Positions 52,914-62,334 of a DNA stretch of 64,000 nucleotides are shown here, one piece after another; the stretch's first letter is position 1; the number at the start of each line of letters is the position of its first letter. Source of the DNA: Streptomyces camelliae (GTDB lineage Bacteria; Actinomycetota; Actinomycetes; Streptomycetales; Streptomycetaceae); contig NZ_CP115300.1 of assembly GCF_027625935.1 (NCBI RefSeq), positions 8,494,001 through 8,558,000 on the forward strand, read 5' to 3'. The notes beneath the pieces are model-generated. The model saw nothing but the letters and a program-made list of their open reading frames with translations, had not been told where the DNA came from and searched no databases. Position numbers and translations under genes: made by a program.

Positions 52914-53128
52914 GCATCCCCCTGCTGGTCCGCTCGCCGCCCTCCCCCGGGCGGCGCGCCACGTCGGGATGGTGCGACCGCCGTCGCACTCGTCCCCCCT
53001 CCGCCACCGAGTGTGACCTGTCGCCCTTCAACGGTGTGTGAAAACGACGCACGTTGCCCGAAACATGGTCGAACCGTGTGCGGTGTATTGCACGTCACCG
53101 GAGACGTCACAGCGGGGAGCGGCGCGGC

Positions 53129-53719
53129 TCAGCGGGCGCGCAGCGCGGCGAGCGTGGCGGCGAGGTCGGCCGAGCGCGGCCGGTTGTGCGGCAGCCTGGC
53201 GAGCACCGCCGCCATGCCGCAGGTGTCGGTCAGCGCTGAGAAGACCAGGCCGCCGGCGATGCCCGCCGAGAGGATCTCGAAGGCCGGATGCACGAGCAGA
53301 CCGAGCAGCAGGCCCAGCAGGACCAGTGTCCCGGCCGTGAAGCGGACCTGCCGCTCCATGGACCAGCCGGCCTTCGCCGTCTCGCAGGCCGTGGGCCGGT
53401 CCAGCGCGTGTCCGGCACCGGCCCAGGCGGAGGTGCCGCCGGTGAGCGTGGCCGTGGGGATGCCCTGCTCGGCGAGGAACCGGCAGGCGTTGCCGGACCG
53501 GGCGCCGGACGCGCACACCATGAGGACGTCACCGCGCTCGGCCGCCTGCCGTAGCTCGGGCAGCGCGCGCCGGAGCTGGTCCACGGGGATGTTGAGGGCC
53601 CCGGGCAGATGGCCGGAGGCGTACTCGCCGGGGGTGCGCACATCGATGACGGTGAGTTCGGTCAGGCGGGTCCGGGCCTGCTCGGGGCCGAGCGCGACGG
53701 GGGAGAGGGGGCTGGTCAT
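53129..53719 (-). CDS. Rhodanese fused to a DUF2892-like membrane domain
   Basis: A 196-residue protein. Residues 1-105 form a rhodanese with active-site Cys69 in MVCASGARS, which carries persulfide. Residues about 118-165 form two membrane helices (FTAGTLVLLGLLLGLLV, ILSAGIAGGLVFSAL) of the DUF2892 type. It would hold a sulfurtransferase at the membrane. It is divergent from a CsoR-family repressor gene with a perfect TACCCC palindrome between. Confidence 0.9.
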   Translation of the reverse strand: MTSPLSPVALGPEQARTRLTELTVIDVRTPGEYASGHLPGALNIPVDQLRRALPELRQAAERGDVLMVCASGARSGNACRFLAEQGIPTATLTGGTSAWAGAGHALDRPTACETAKAGWSMERQVRFTAGTLVLLGLLLGLLVHPAFEILSAGIAGGLVFSALTDTCGMAAVLARLPHNRPRSADLAATLAALRAR

Positions 53720-53725
53720 GGCTGA

Positions 53726-54091
<366 letters not shown>

Positions 54092-54231
54092 GGCGTCCGT
54101 GGTCCGGGGTCGGGCCCTTGGCTTCGGCAGGCGTATGTCTGACAGGCCGTATGTCTGTCGTGTCGCCGATGTGAGGCATCCGCTTCGGCGATCGTGCAGC
54201 AGGCGTGATGCGTCCGGCCGCACGCCGGCCG

Positions 54232-54990
54232 TCACAGCATCGCGTCGGCCAGCATGAAGCCGGCCACCCCGAGCAGGACCACGGCGAAGGCCCGCTGGAG
54301 TGTCCGCGCGGGGAGCTTCGCCGCCAGCCGTCGGCCGTCCCAGGCGCCGAGGACGGCCGCACCGGCGAACGGCCCGATGACGGCCCAGTCCAGACCGCTC
54401 GCCGTGCCGGTGCGGGTCGCCAGCGCGGCCAGGGAGTTGACCGTGATGACGAGCAGGCTCGTGCCCACGGCCGCGCGCATCCGCATCCCGAGGACGCCCA
54501 CCAGCGCCGGGACGGCGAGGAAGCCGCCGCCCACGCCGAGCACGCCGGTGACCGCGCCGAGCCCGGCACCGGCCGCCGCCGCGCGGCCCGGCCGGACCCG
54601 TGCCGCCTCCCGTGCCACCTCATGTGCCGACGAGCGCGGCCGGAGCATGCGCAGCGCGGCGACCGCCGCGACCACGGCGAAGCCCAGCGTCAGCGCGGCC
54701 GCCGGCAGCCGCGCGGCGAGCGCTCCGCCCAGCATGGCCGGACCGATGCCCGCCGCCGCGAACAGCAGCCCCGTACGCCAGCGCACGTGACCGTCGCGGG
54801 CGTGCGCGGACAGGGCGGTCGCGGAGGTGACGGAGACGATGACCAGCGCGGCCGTGGTGGCCGCGACCGGGGTGAAGCCGAGCAGGTAGATCAGGGCGGG
54901 AACGGCCAGCACACTGCCACCGCCCCCGAGCGCCCCGAGCGTCAGACCGATGACGGCCCCGGCGGCCAGGGCGAGCAGGACCGCGCTCAC
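54232..54990 (-). CDS. TauE/SafE-family sulfite/organosulfonate exporter
   Basis: A 252-residue membrane protein with about eight helices in two related halves: VIGLTLGALGGGGSVLAVPALIY near the start and GLGAVTGVLGVGGGFLAVPALVG in the second half, the TauE repeat signature. It probably exports sulfite or thiosulfate made by the persulfide enzymes. GTG 54990 overlaps the rhodanese stop. Last gene of a three-gene operon. Confidence 0.92.
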   Translation of the reverse strand: MSAVLLALAAGAVIGLTLGALGGGGSVLAVPALIYLLGFTPVAATTAALVIVSVTSATALSAHARDGHVRWRTGLLFAAAGIGPAMLGGALAARLPAAALTLGFAVVAAVAALRMLRPRSSAHEVAREAARVRPGRAAAAGAGLGAVTGVLGVGGGFLAVPALVGVLGMRMRAAVGTSLLVITVNSLAALATRTGTASGLDWAVIGPFAGAAVLGAWDGRRLAAKLPARTLQRAFAVVLLGVAGFMLADAML

Positions 54991-55406
54991 GCGACGATCC
55001 CGCTCGCGCCGGCCGGGCCCACCACCGGCAGCTCCGCGTCGGCCCATGCCCGCATGCCGCCGACCACGTCGACGGCCTCGACGCCCCTGGCCCGCAGCAG
55101 CTCGACGGCCTGCTGTGGGCGGCGCCCGGAACGGCAGATCACGACCACCGGCCGCACCCCTGCCGCCGGGGGCAGCCCGGCACCGGCGGCCGACGCCGGC
55201 AGGGGCAGGCGTACGGCGCCCGGCGCGTGCCCGGCCGGCCACTCGTCGGCTTGCCGGACGTCCAGCAGTACGGCGGCCTCGCCGCCCCCGGTGATCTGAC
55301 GGGTCCCGCTGACCGGGCCGTGGCCGGTGCGCGCGGCGGCCTCGGGTGTGGTCACCCGCCGTCGCCCGCGACGGCCGGCGCGGCCTCCTCCGACGTGACG
55401 CGTCAT
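54987..55406 (-). CDS. Single-domain rhodanese
   Basis: A 139-residue sulfurtransferase with active-site Cys91 in VICRSGRR, preceded by VLLDVRQADEWPAGHAPGAVRLPLP. The N-terminal 20 residues are basic and disordered. ATG 55406 overlaps the MBL-rhodanese stop by ATGA, so coupling is likely. It would pass sulfane sulfur within the persulfide detoxification operon. Confidence 0.9.
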   Translation of the reverse strand: MTRHVGGGRAGRRGRRRVTTPEAAARTGHGPVSGTRQITGGGEAAVLLDVRQADEWPAGHAPGAVRLPLPASAAGAGLPPAAGVRPVVVICRSGRRPQQAVELLRARGVEAVDVVGGMRAWADAELPVVGPAGASGIVA

Positions 55407-56797
55407 GCCGCTCGCTCCTGTCCGGCTTCCCGGGAGCGGACGACGAGCCCGGCCCGTACGGCGGAGTCGAAGGAGTCGTCGACGGCCACGACGTCGCGCC
55501 CCACGGCGTCCAGCAGGGACGCGGCGACGGCGGCGCGCATGCCGCCCGCGCAGTGCACCCACACCTGCCCCGCGGGCACCTCGCCGAGGCGGTCGCGCAG
55601 GCTGTGGACGGGGATGTGCACCGAGCCCTCGATGAAACCGCCCGACCGCTCGGAAGCCCGGCGGACGTCCAGGACGACCACGCCGTCCCGGGGCCGTTCG
55701 GCGAGATCGGTGAATGTGGCCCTGGGGAAGGAGGCCGGGTCCGTGCCCTCGGGCACCCAGTGCGCCGGATTCCCGGTGGCCGCGGCGGCCGGACGTTCGA
55801 TCCCGACCCGGACCAGCTCACGCTGGGCGGCGGCGAGCTGATCGGCCGACTCGGCCAGCAGCGTCACCGGCTTGCCCCAGGGGATCAGCCAGGCCAGGTA
55901 GGTGGCGAGCTGCCCGCCGGATTCGAAGTTGAACGAACCCGCCACATGTCCGGCGGCGAAGGCGACACGATGGCGCAGGTCGACCACCCATTCCCCGGCG
56001 GCGAGCCGCGCGGCGATCTCGTCGGCGTCCGCGACGGGGGGCGGTGTCAGGTCGACCGGAGCGGGACCGGCGGCGTTGGCCGGGCCCATGTGCGCGTAGT
56101 ACGCGGGGATGTCGTCCAGGGCGGCCAGCAGGCCGGCGACGAAGGTGTCGACGTCACGGACGAGGGCTGTGTTGTCCGCCTTCTCCTTGCCGATCGTCGT
56201 GGTCTCGCCGCCGCCCGCCTGGCTCGACGCGCAGAAGCTGCCGAAGCCGTGGGTGGGCAGCACCGCCGTCTCGTCCGGCAGCTCGGCGGCCAGCCGGTGC
56301 GCGGAGGCGTGCTGGGCCCGGGCGAGGTCCTCCGTCAGGCGCGGCTCGACCAGATCGGGACGGCCGACGGTGCCGATCAGCAGCGAACCGCCGGTGAACA
56401 CCGCGACCGCCGATCCGTCCTGCTCCAGCGCGTACGAGGTGTGGTGCGGGGTGTGGCCGGGGGTCGCCAGCGCGCGCAGGACCAGTCCCGCGGCGGTGTC
56501 GACCTCGTGGCGGTCGCCGTCGTGCACCGGCACGCGTGCGTAGGAGACCCGGGCGCCGGCGGGGACGAGGTAGGCGGCGCCGGTGGTCCGGGCCAGCTCC
56601 AGGCCGCCGGTGACGTAGTCGTTGTGGACGTGTGTCTCCACCACGTGGGATATGCGCACGCCCCGCTGTGCCGCCGCCGCGATCACGCGGTCGATGTCAC
56701 GCGGCGGATCGACCGCCACCGCCGTCCGCTCGCCGCCCGCCAGATAGCTGCGGTTGCCGAGCCCCGGCACCTCGATCGTGTCGACGAAGTACACCAC
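55403..56797 (-). CDS. MBL-fold persulfide dioxygenase fused to rhodanese domains (CstB-like)
   Basis: A 464-residue fusion. The N-terminal MBL domain carries THVHNDYVTGG (His56, His58, Asp60) and PGHTPHHTSY, the variant metal site of bacterial persulfide dioxygenases that hold one iron. Two rhodanese-like domains follow. The first (VVDLRHRVAFAAGHVAG) lacks an obvious Cys; the last has Cys in WVHCAGGMRAA. The pair oxidises persulfide to sulfite or thiosulfate. GGAAGGAG lies before GTG 56797. Two CstR-type palindromes precede it. Confidence 0.92.
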   Translation of the reverse strand: MVYFVDTIEVPGLGNRSYLAGGERTAVAVDPPRDIDRVIAAAAQRGVRISHVVETHVHNDYVTGGLELARTTGAAYLVPAGARVSYARVPVHDGDRHEVDTAAGLVLRALATPGHTPHHTSYALEQDGSAVAVFTGGSLLIGTVGRPDLVEPRLTEDLARAQHASAHRLAAELPDETAVLPTHGFGSFCASSQAGGGETTTIGKEKADNTALVRDVDTFVAGLLAALDDIPAYYAHMGPANAAGPAPVDLTPPPVADADEIAARLAAGEWVVDLRHRVAFAAGHVAGSFNFESGGQLATYLAWLIPWGKPVTLLAESADQLAAAQRELVRVGIERPAAAATGNPAHWVPEGTDPASFPRATFTDLAERPRDGVVVLDVRRASERSGGFIEGSVHIPVHSLRDRLGEVPAGQVWVHCAGGMRAAVAASLLDAVGRDVVAVDDSFDSAVRAGLVVRSREAGQERAA

Positions 56798-56824
56798 GTG
56801 CTCCTTCCTTTCCCGTGCATCAAT

Positions 56825-56872
56825 TACCCCGGGGGGTATGTGTCCGACAGTAGCACGGTACCCCCGGGGGTA
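56825..56872. promoter_or_regulatory. Two CstR-type operators
   Basis: TACCCCGGGGGGTA (56825-56838) and the perfect TACCCCCGGGGGTA (56859-56872) have centres 34 bp apart. They lie 28 bp upstream of the MBL-rhodanese start. They match the palindrome before the CsoR-family gene, so the repressor probably controls both promoters. Confidence 0.88.
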
Positions 56873-57037
56873 TTTTTGGAGCCGTGGACGCCGCGCTGGA
56901 CAGGGCGGGAAGCGGGAGTCGCCCGGTGTGTTCTGAAGCCACTCGGGTGATCGGCGGGCCGGTCCAGGGCTCGGGTGCGGCCCCTGGTGGGCTCGGCCGT
57001 GGAGACTGCCGCCATCCCAGTGGAGGTGGCGAACAGC

Positions 57038-58231
57038 ATGCTCAGCGACAGCACAACGACGATCGTGACCGAGCGTCCGCTCGTGGCGGATGTCGTCGCC
57101 GGCGCGCCGCGCGTGGCGGAGATCGCGGCCCGGTGCGCCGCGGAGACGGAGGCCGCCCGGCGGCTCGCGCCCGAGGTGGTCGAGGCCGTGCGCGAGGCCG
57201 GATTCGGCCGGCACTTCGTCCCCGCGGCCTTCGGCGGCGCGGAGGGCCGCTTCACGGACATGACCGCCGCGGTCACCCTGGTCGGCCAGGGCTGCGCCTC
57301 GGCCGCCTGGGCCGCCTCGCTGTCCGCGTACGCGGCCCGGTACGGCGCCTTCCTGCCCCTGGAGGGACAGGCCGAGATCTGGGCCGACGGTCCGGACGCG
57401 TTGATGGCGGGCGCGCTGATGCCGGCCGGCAAGGCCGAGCCCGCCTCCGGTGGCTGGCGGCTCAGCGGCGAGTGGAAGTACATCAGCGGAGTGCGCTTCG
57501 CGGACTGGGTGTTCGCCTGCTCGGCCGTGCCCGACGGTCAGGTGGGTCCCGACGGGCGGCCCGAGGTGCGGTTCTTCGCGGTGCCGCGGGCGGACATCGC
57601 CGTCAAGGACACCTGGTTCACGATGGGCATGCGCGGGACCGGCAGCGACACCATGGTTCTGGACGACGTCTTCGTGCCCGGGCACCGGACCCTGTCGCGG
57701 TTCGACATCAACGCGGGCCGGGCGCCCGCTTCCGAGGCCCGCTGCCACACCGTCCCCGTGGACGCCTTGAACGCCCTTCCGCTCGCCGTCCCGTTGCTGG
57801 GCGCCGCCCGGGGTGCGCTGCGCGTCGGCGCCGAGCAGACCATGCGCCGGGTCGACCGCCGGGGCGCCCCGGCGCGGGAGAAGCCGCCGGTGCAGATCGA
57901 ACTGGCCCGCGCGGCCGGCGAGGTGGACGCCGCCGAACTCCTCATGCAGCGCGCCGCCCGGGTCGCCGACGGCGACGAACCGGCCCGGGAGGGCGAGGCG
58001 GCGGTCCGCGGGCCGCGGGACCTCGCGCTGGCCGTGGAACTGCTGGTGTCGGCCGTCGACCGCATCTTCAAATCCGGCGGAACCACGGCCCACTTCGAGT
58101 CCGACCCCGTCCAGCGCTACTGGCGGGACATCAACACCGCCGCGTCCCATGTGATCTTCGACTTCGAGACCGCCGGGGCCGCGTTCGGCGCCTGGGTGCT
58201 CGGCGTGGAGGGTGCGGAGCGCGGGCACTGA
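57038..58231 (+). CDS. Acyl-CoA-dehydrogenase-fold flavin-dependent monooxygenase-like protein
   Basis: A 397-residue flavoprotein of the acyl-CoA dehydrogenase superfamily: VEAVREAGFGRHFVPAAFGG, VGQGCASAAWAASLSAYAAR, GEWKYISGVRFADWVFACS, TWFTMGMRGTGSDTMVLDDVFVPGHR, and RYWRDINTAASHVIFD near the end. This pattern fits the group-D hydroxylases (HsaA/HpaB-like C-terminal domain), which use reduced flavin, rather than true fatty acid enzymes. It is divergent from the persulfide operon. A link to sulfur chemistry is possible but unproven. Confidence 0.82.
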   Translation: MLSDSTTTIVTERPLVADVVAGAPRVAEIAARCAAETEAARRLAPEVVEAVREAGFGRHFVPAAFGGAEGRFTDMTAAVTLVGQGCASAAWAASLSAYAARYGAFLPLEGQAEIWADGPDALMAGALMPAGKAEPASGGWRLSGEWKYISGVRFADWVFACSAVPDGQVGPDGRPEVRFFAVPRADIAVKDTWFTMGMRGTGSDTMVLDDVFVPGHRTLSRFDINAGRAPASEARCHTVPVDALNALPLAVPLLGAARGALRVGAEQTMRRVDRRGAPAREKPPVQIELARAAGEVDAAELLMQRAARVADGDEPAREGEAAVRGPRDLALAVELLVSAVDRIFKSGGTTAHFESDPVQRYWRDINTAASHVIFDFETAGAAFGAWVLGVEGAERGH

Positions 58232-58832
58232 GTTGCGGGCGGAGCCGTGGCGGCGGCGGAGGACGGCCGCCACCGCACCGCCCACCGGGTCGGCCCTGCG
58301 CCGCCACCGGGCCCGTCCCGGACGTCGGTACGCGGGCGCGGTCGGCGCACTGCCCGGGCAGCGCGGGGCACGGCGAGGCAAGAGGCCGGCGGGCGACCGG
58401 AGACACCCTGATCGTCGCGGCGCCGGCCGAGCAGGTCAGGAGCCGGTGTGTCCCGCACCTGATGCCGTGACTTCTCCCGGTTCGGGACCACCCGGGCCGG
58501 GGCGTTCAGCGACGGCGTGTTCGCCATCGCCGTCACCCTGCCGGCCCGCGGCCTCGCCGATCCCGCGCACCGGCCCGGCGGGCTGGGCCGGTGCGCTGCT
58601 CGCCTTTGATCACCAACGCCTCGGGGCGGCGGGCGAGTTGGTGAGGACACCTATGTACGGCACGGACGGCTGCGCTCCCGGGACGGCGCCCTCGCCCGCA
58701 CCGCCGCCGCGATCCTGGGCGTGTGGCCCAGCGTATTGCTGCTCCAGTAGCTTTCGCGTGGCGCGGTAGCTTCTCAACTCGCCTGACATCACTGTCTGTC
58801 GCCCGGTGGAGCGACCGGAGAGAGAGCCGCCC
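58232..58832. other. 600-bp stretch without an intact gene
   Basis: Between the flavoprotein gene and the GntR gene no reading frame keeps convincing codon bias and protein sense. Part of it (58463 onward) retains a recognisable TMEM175-type motif, given separately. The rest shows nothing I can name. Confidence 0.7.
58463..58650 (+). pseudogene. Degraded TMEM175/DUF1211 potassium-channel-like fragment
   Basis: The frame read from 58463 gives RAGAFSDGVFAIAVTL, the strongly conserved first-helix motif of TMEM175-family channels (FSDGVxAIAxTL). It ends at an in-frame TGA (58607-58609). The following FDHQRL, similar to the family's HHR motif at the second helix, is in another frame. There is no start codon in frame. 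It looks like the remains of a TMEM175 gene. The assignment rests on a short motif. Confidence 0.55.
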
Positions 58833-59588
58833 ATGCCCCGACAAGCGCCGTATCTCGCGATGGCCGACGTGCTGCGCGCCCGCGTTCTCTCGGGGGAGTG
58901 GGACATCGGCGAGCGCCTGCCGTCCCGGGCCCGGCTCGCCGAGGAGTACGGGGTCGGGCGCAATGTCGTCCAGCGGGCCATGGACCGTCTGATCGGCGAC
59001 GGCTTCCTCGAAGGGCGTGCCGGTTCGGGCACCTACGTCCGCACGCCCCGCGAACGCCTGCGGCTGGTCCGCACACGGCACCAGGAGCGCCGGGGCGGTC
59101 CTCCGTTCCTCGCCGGCACGCGGGAGCGGGGCAGGGCGGATGCCTGGGACGCGCACAGTCAGGTGCGGGTCCCCGCGCCGGAGGCGATCGCCGAGCGGCT
59201 CGCCATCGGCCCCGGGGAGCCCTGCGTCACCACGCACTACGAGTTCCTGGCCGACGGGCAGCCCGTCCAGCTCTCCGAGTCCTGGGAACCGATGGCGATC
59301 ACGGACGGCACGCCGATCGTGCTGCCCGAGCGGGGACCCCTGGCGGGCAAGGGGGTGCCGGCGCGCATGCGCTCCATCGGTGTGGTCATCGACACCGTCG
59401 TCGAACTGCCCCGCCCGGCCCGCGCCACCCAGGCACAGGCGAACCTGCTGGGGATCGGCGTCGGAGACCTCGTGCTGCAGATCGAGCGGACCATCTACGA
59501 CACCGACGGCCGCCCGGTGGAAACCGCCGACATCGTCATTCCGGACGCCCGCCGGGCAGTGGTCTACGAATTCGGTGTCGAACGGTGA
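58833..59588 (+). CDS. GntR-family (HutC/UTRA-type) regulator
   Basis: A 251-residue regulator. The winged HTH covers 1-70 (MADVLRARVLSGEWDIGERLPSR, EEYGVGRNVVQRAMDRLIGDGFL). A UTRA-type ligand domain follows (CVTTHYEFLADGQPVQLSESWEP, GVGDLVLQIERTIYDTDGRPVE). ATG 58833 has GGAG upstream. Its stop overlaps the MFS start by one base, so it probably controls that transporter. Confidence 0.9.
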   Translation: MPRQAPYLAMADVLRARVLSGEWDIGERLPSRARLAEEYGVGRNVVQRAMDRLIGDGFLEGRAGSGTYVRTPRERLRLVRTRHQERRGGPPFLAGTRERGRADAWDAHSQVRVPAPEAIAERLAIGPGEPCVTTHYEFLADGQPVQLSESWEPMAITDGTPIVLPERGPLAGKGVPARMRSIGVVIDTVVELPRPARATQAQANLLGIGVGDLVLQIERTIYDTDGRPVETADIVIPDARRAVVYEFGVER

Positions 59589-60838
59589 TGTCGAAGGAGA
59601 CTTCCTCCCGGCTCGGTCTCCTGCGCAATCCGGATTTCGGGCTCCTTTTCACCGCCACCGCGCTCGGTCAGCTGGGCGATCGGATCGTTTTCCTGGCCCT
59701 GCCCCTGGTTGCGATCGCGGTCCTGAACGCCGGTGAATTCCAGGTCGGCCTGCTGACCGCGGCGACCACCGCGGGCTCGCTTCTGATCGGACTCCCGGCC
59801 GGTGCGTGGGTGGACCGGATGCGGAAACGGTCGGTGATGATCAGCGCCGATCTGGTGCGTGCGCTGCTCCTGCTGTCGATTCCGCTGGCCTGGTGGGCGC
59901 ATCTGCTGACGATCGGGTGGCTCTGCACGGCTGCGCTGTTGCACGGAGTGCTGACCGTCTTCTTCGACGTCGCCTACGTCAGCTATGTCCCGCACCTGGT
60001 GGGACGGCACCACCTGATCGAGGGGAACACCAGACTCTCCGCCGTGCGCTCGGTGACGAGCATCGGCGGCCCGGCGGTGGCGGGCCCGCTGGTGGGCTGG
60101 GTCGGCGCTCCCGCGGCGCTGCTGGCGAGTTCGGTCGGAATGGCCGCGTCGGGGTTTCTCGCCCTCCGTATGCGCAGCCGCGAGGAGAAACCGTCGGCGG
60201 GTGGGAAACGTCACCTGGCACGGGAAGTGAAGGAAGGGCTGAATTTCGTTCTTCAGCACCCCGTGCTGCGCGCGATCACAGCGGGGGACGCGATGTTCAA
60301 TCTCTTCCTCGTTCTGTATCAGACCATGCTGCTGGTCTACCTGGGCAGGGACATCGGGCTCGGCTCCCTCGGTATCGGTCTCGTCCTGTCGGGAATGGGC
60401 TGCGGCGCGCTGCTCGGTGCTCTGCTGGCGACCGGAGTCGCGCGGCGGCTCGGACAGCGCCGGGTCATCTGGCTCGCGCCCCTGGTGACGTGTCCGCCGA
60501 CCGCCCTGATGTCCTGGGCGCGGCCGGGCTGGAGCGTGTGCGCGGCGGCGGTCGGGCTCGCGGCTCTCTCCCTGGGCGGAGTCGTCCGGGTGGTGTCCCA
60601 GTCGAGCCTTCAGCAGTCCCTCACCCCGGACCGGCTCCTGGGCCGGATGAGCGCGACGGCGCGATTCGTGTCCTGGGGCGGCATTCCGCTGGGGGGAGTG
60701 CTGGGCGGAGTGTCGGGCTCGGTGTGGGGAGCCGCGGTGACGCTGTGGATCGGTGCCGCCGGCATGACACTGAGCTCTCTCGTCCTGCGCCGGGCGAGCC
60801 GGGTGGTCCTGCGCACGGACCTCGCCCCGATCAGCTGA
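59588..60838 (+). CDS. MFS transporter (MefA/TetV-like)
   Basis: A 416-residue transporter of about twelve helices: LLRNPDFGLLFTATALGQLGDRIVFLALPLVAI, GLPAGAWVDRMRKRSVMISADLVRALLLL and VVSQSSLQQSLTPDRLLGRMSAT. These are hallmarks of macrolide/siderophore-type MFS exporters. Overlap with the GntR stop makes a two-gene operon. The substrate is unknown. Its codon use is slightly less GC-biased than its neighbours, especially in the first third. Confidence 0.9.
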   Translation: MSKETSSRLGLLRNPDFGLLFTATALGQLGDRIVFLALPLVAIAVLNAGEFQVGLLTAATTAGSLLIGLPAGAWVDRMRKRSVMISADLVRALLLLSIPLAWWAHLLTIGWLCTAALLHGVLTVFFDVAYVSYVPHLVGRHHLIEGNTRLSAVRSVTSIGGPAVAGPLVGWVGAPAALLASSVGMAASGFLALRMRSREEKPSAGGKRHLAREVKEGLNFVLQHPVLRAITAGDAMFNLFLVLYQTMLLVYLGRDIGLGSLGIGLVLSGMGCGALLGALLATGVARRLGQRRVIWLAPLVTCPPTALMSWARPGWSVCAAAVGLAALSLGGVVRVVSQSSLQQSLTPDRLLGRMSATARFVSWGGIPLGGVLGGVSGSVWGAAVTLWIGAAGMTLSSLVLRRASRVVLRTDLAPIS

Positions 60839-60870
60839 CGCGCTGGTGGGGGAACCGATCTTCGCCTGAT

Positions 60871-60894
60871 AACGTCTACGCACTTGTAGACGTT
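60871..60894. promoter_or_regulatory. BlaI-type operator upstream of the PAP2 gene
   Basis: AACGTCTAC and GTAGACGTT form perfect 9-bp arms around GCACTT, giving CTAC-N6-GTAG. It lies about 100 bp before the PAP2 start. The core matches the dyads near dedA and blaI. Confidence 0.72.
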
Positions 60895-60994
60895 CAACTT
60901 CTGGACGCCTGCCAGTCATCTGTACGTCCACTCAGTGTCGCTGTGCGTTCCCCGGAGCGCGCCGCGCGTGCACCACGGCCCGGAGATCCGCTCG

Positions 60995-61615
60995 ATGACG
61001 ACTTCTTCCCCGACTGCTCAGGCACTCGACGGCGCGGCCATAGACGGCGGCCTGTACACCGACGTCACCGACTTCGCCCGCCATACGCACTGGCTGAACG
61101 GGGCCGCGGCCGCGTACAGCGCGTACGGCACCGGTATCTTCGCACTCGTTCTGCTGGTCGCCTGGTGGCGCGCCCGGGGGCAGGGGAGCTCGATGATGGC
61201 GGCCGTGCTGGCCACGCCGTTCGCCGTCGTCCTCGCCTATGTGGTCAACAGCGGAATCAAGACGGTCTTCCAGGAGCCCCGGCCCTGCCGGGCGCTGCCC
61301 CACGACTTCCTCATCGAGGCGTGCCCGGCCCCCGACGACTACGCCTTCCCCAGCAACCACACCACTGTCGCCTTCGCCTTCGCGGTATCGCTCCTCCTGG
61401 TGAGCCGGTGGCTCGGCTCCGTCGCCCTGCTCGCGGCCGTCGTGATGGGGGCCTCGCGCGTCTATGTCGGCGCCCACTACCCGCACGACGTCGCGGTGGG
61501 CGCCCTGGTCGGCAGTGTCGTCGCCCTCGCCACGGTCCTCGCGGCCCGCCGCTTCGCCCCGCCCCTGGTGGACCGGCTGCGGGACGGCGCGCTGCGCCCG
61601 CTGCTCACGTCGTAG
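60995..61615 (+). CDS. PAP2-family membrane phosphatase (undecaprenyl-diphosphatase-like)
   Basis: A 206-residue PAP2 enzyme with about five helices and the three phosphatase motifs: KTVFQEPRP (89-97), PSNH (119-122) and SRVYVGAHYPHD (154-165). BcrC-like members dephosphorylate undecaprenyl diphosphate in wall synthesis. GGAG lies nine bases before ATG 60995. A perfect BlaI-type dyad precedes it, linking it to the envelope genes near 50 kb. Confidence 0.92.
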   Translation: MTTSSPTAQALDGAAIDGGLYTDVTDFARHTHWLNGAAAAYSAYGTGIFALVLLVAWWRARGQGSSMMAAVLATPFAVVLAYVVNSGIKTVFQEPRPCRALPHDFLIEACPAPDDYAFPSNHTTVAFAFAVSLLLVSRWLGSVALLAAVVMGASRVYVGAHYPHDVAVGALVGSVVALATVLAARRFAPPLVDRLRDGALRPLLTS

Positions 61616-61643
61616 CGTCCGCTGCGCCGCCCCGTCCGTCCGG

Positions 61644-62294
61644 TCAGTGGATGGCCCCCTCGGTGACCTTCAGGTCCTGGCCCGCGGGGGTGGTGGCCGC
61701 CGTACGCAGCAGGGCGCGCAGACCGCGGGCGACCGTGGTGGGCTCCAGGGCCGGGGCGGTGCCGTCGGTGACCTGCTCCGGGGCCCGGGGGACGTGCACG
61801 AAACCGCCCCGGACGTACGGGAGTTCGGTGGCGATGAGGTGGCCCAGGCCGTACGCGACGTGGTTGCAGACGAACGTGCCGGCCGTGAGTGAGACGGCGG
61901 CCGGGACTCCGGCCTCGCGCACCGCGGCGACGCAGGCCTTCACGGGGAGGGACGAGAAGTACGCGGCGGGGCCGCCCGGGACCACGGGTTCGTCGATCGG
62001 CTGACGGCCCTTGTTGTCGGGGATCCGCGCGTCGTCGAGATTGACGGCGACGCGTTCGACCGTCACGCCGGGGCGGCCGCCGGCCTGGCCCAGGCACAGG
62101 ACCAGGTCGGGGGCCGACACGCGGACGGCGTCGCGCAGTGTGTCGACGGACTCGCCGAAGACACACGGCAGTTCGACGGCGGTGACGGTCAGTCCGGCGG
62201 GCGGCTCGGCGGCCACGAGGGAGGCAGCCTGCCAGGACGGGTTCACGCTCTCGCCGCCGAAGGGGGCGAAGCCGGTGATGAGTACGCGGGTCAT
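61644..62294 (-). CDS. pcp: Pyrrolidone-carboxylate peptidase (pyroglutamyl peptidase I)
   Basis: A 216-residue cysteine peptidase that removes N-terminal pyroglutamate. The catalytic set is visible: Glu80 in VTVERVAVN, Cys143 in GTFVCNHVAYG, and His167 in FVHVPR. The length is normal. It follows the DUF979 gene by 40 bp, on the same strand as the DUF979/DUF969 pair. In many bacteria this trio is conserved, pointing to linked pyroglutamate or peptide uptake. Confidence 0.96.
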   Translation of the reverse strand: MTRVLITGFAPFGGESVNPSWQAASLVAAEPPAGLTVTAVELPCVFGESVDTLRDAVRVSAPDLVLCLGQAGGRPGVTVERVAVNLDDARIPDNKGRQPIDEPVVPGGPAAYFSSLPVKACVAAVREAGVPAAVSLTAGTFVCNHVAYGLGHLIATELPYVRGGFVHVPRAPEQVTDGTAPALEPTTVARGLRALLRTAATTPAGQDLKVTEGAIH

Positions 62295-62334
62295 GGCGCT
62301 TCCTTCCTGCGGGCAGAGGGGCGGCCGGTACCGG

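Noticed and set aside
54132..54158. Direct repeat GTATGTCTG between the CstR-like and TauE genes
   Set aside because: Two short copies between convergent gene ends; no plausible regulatory role.
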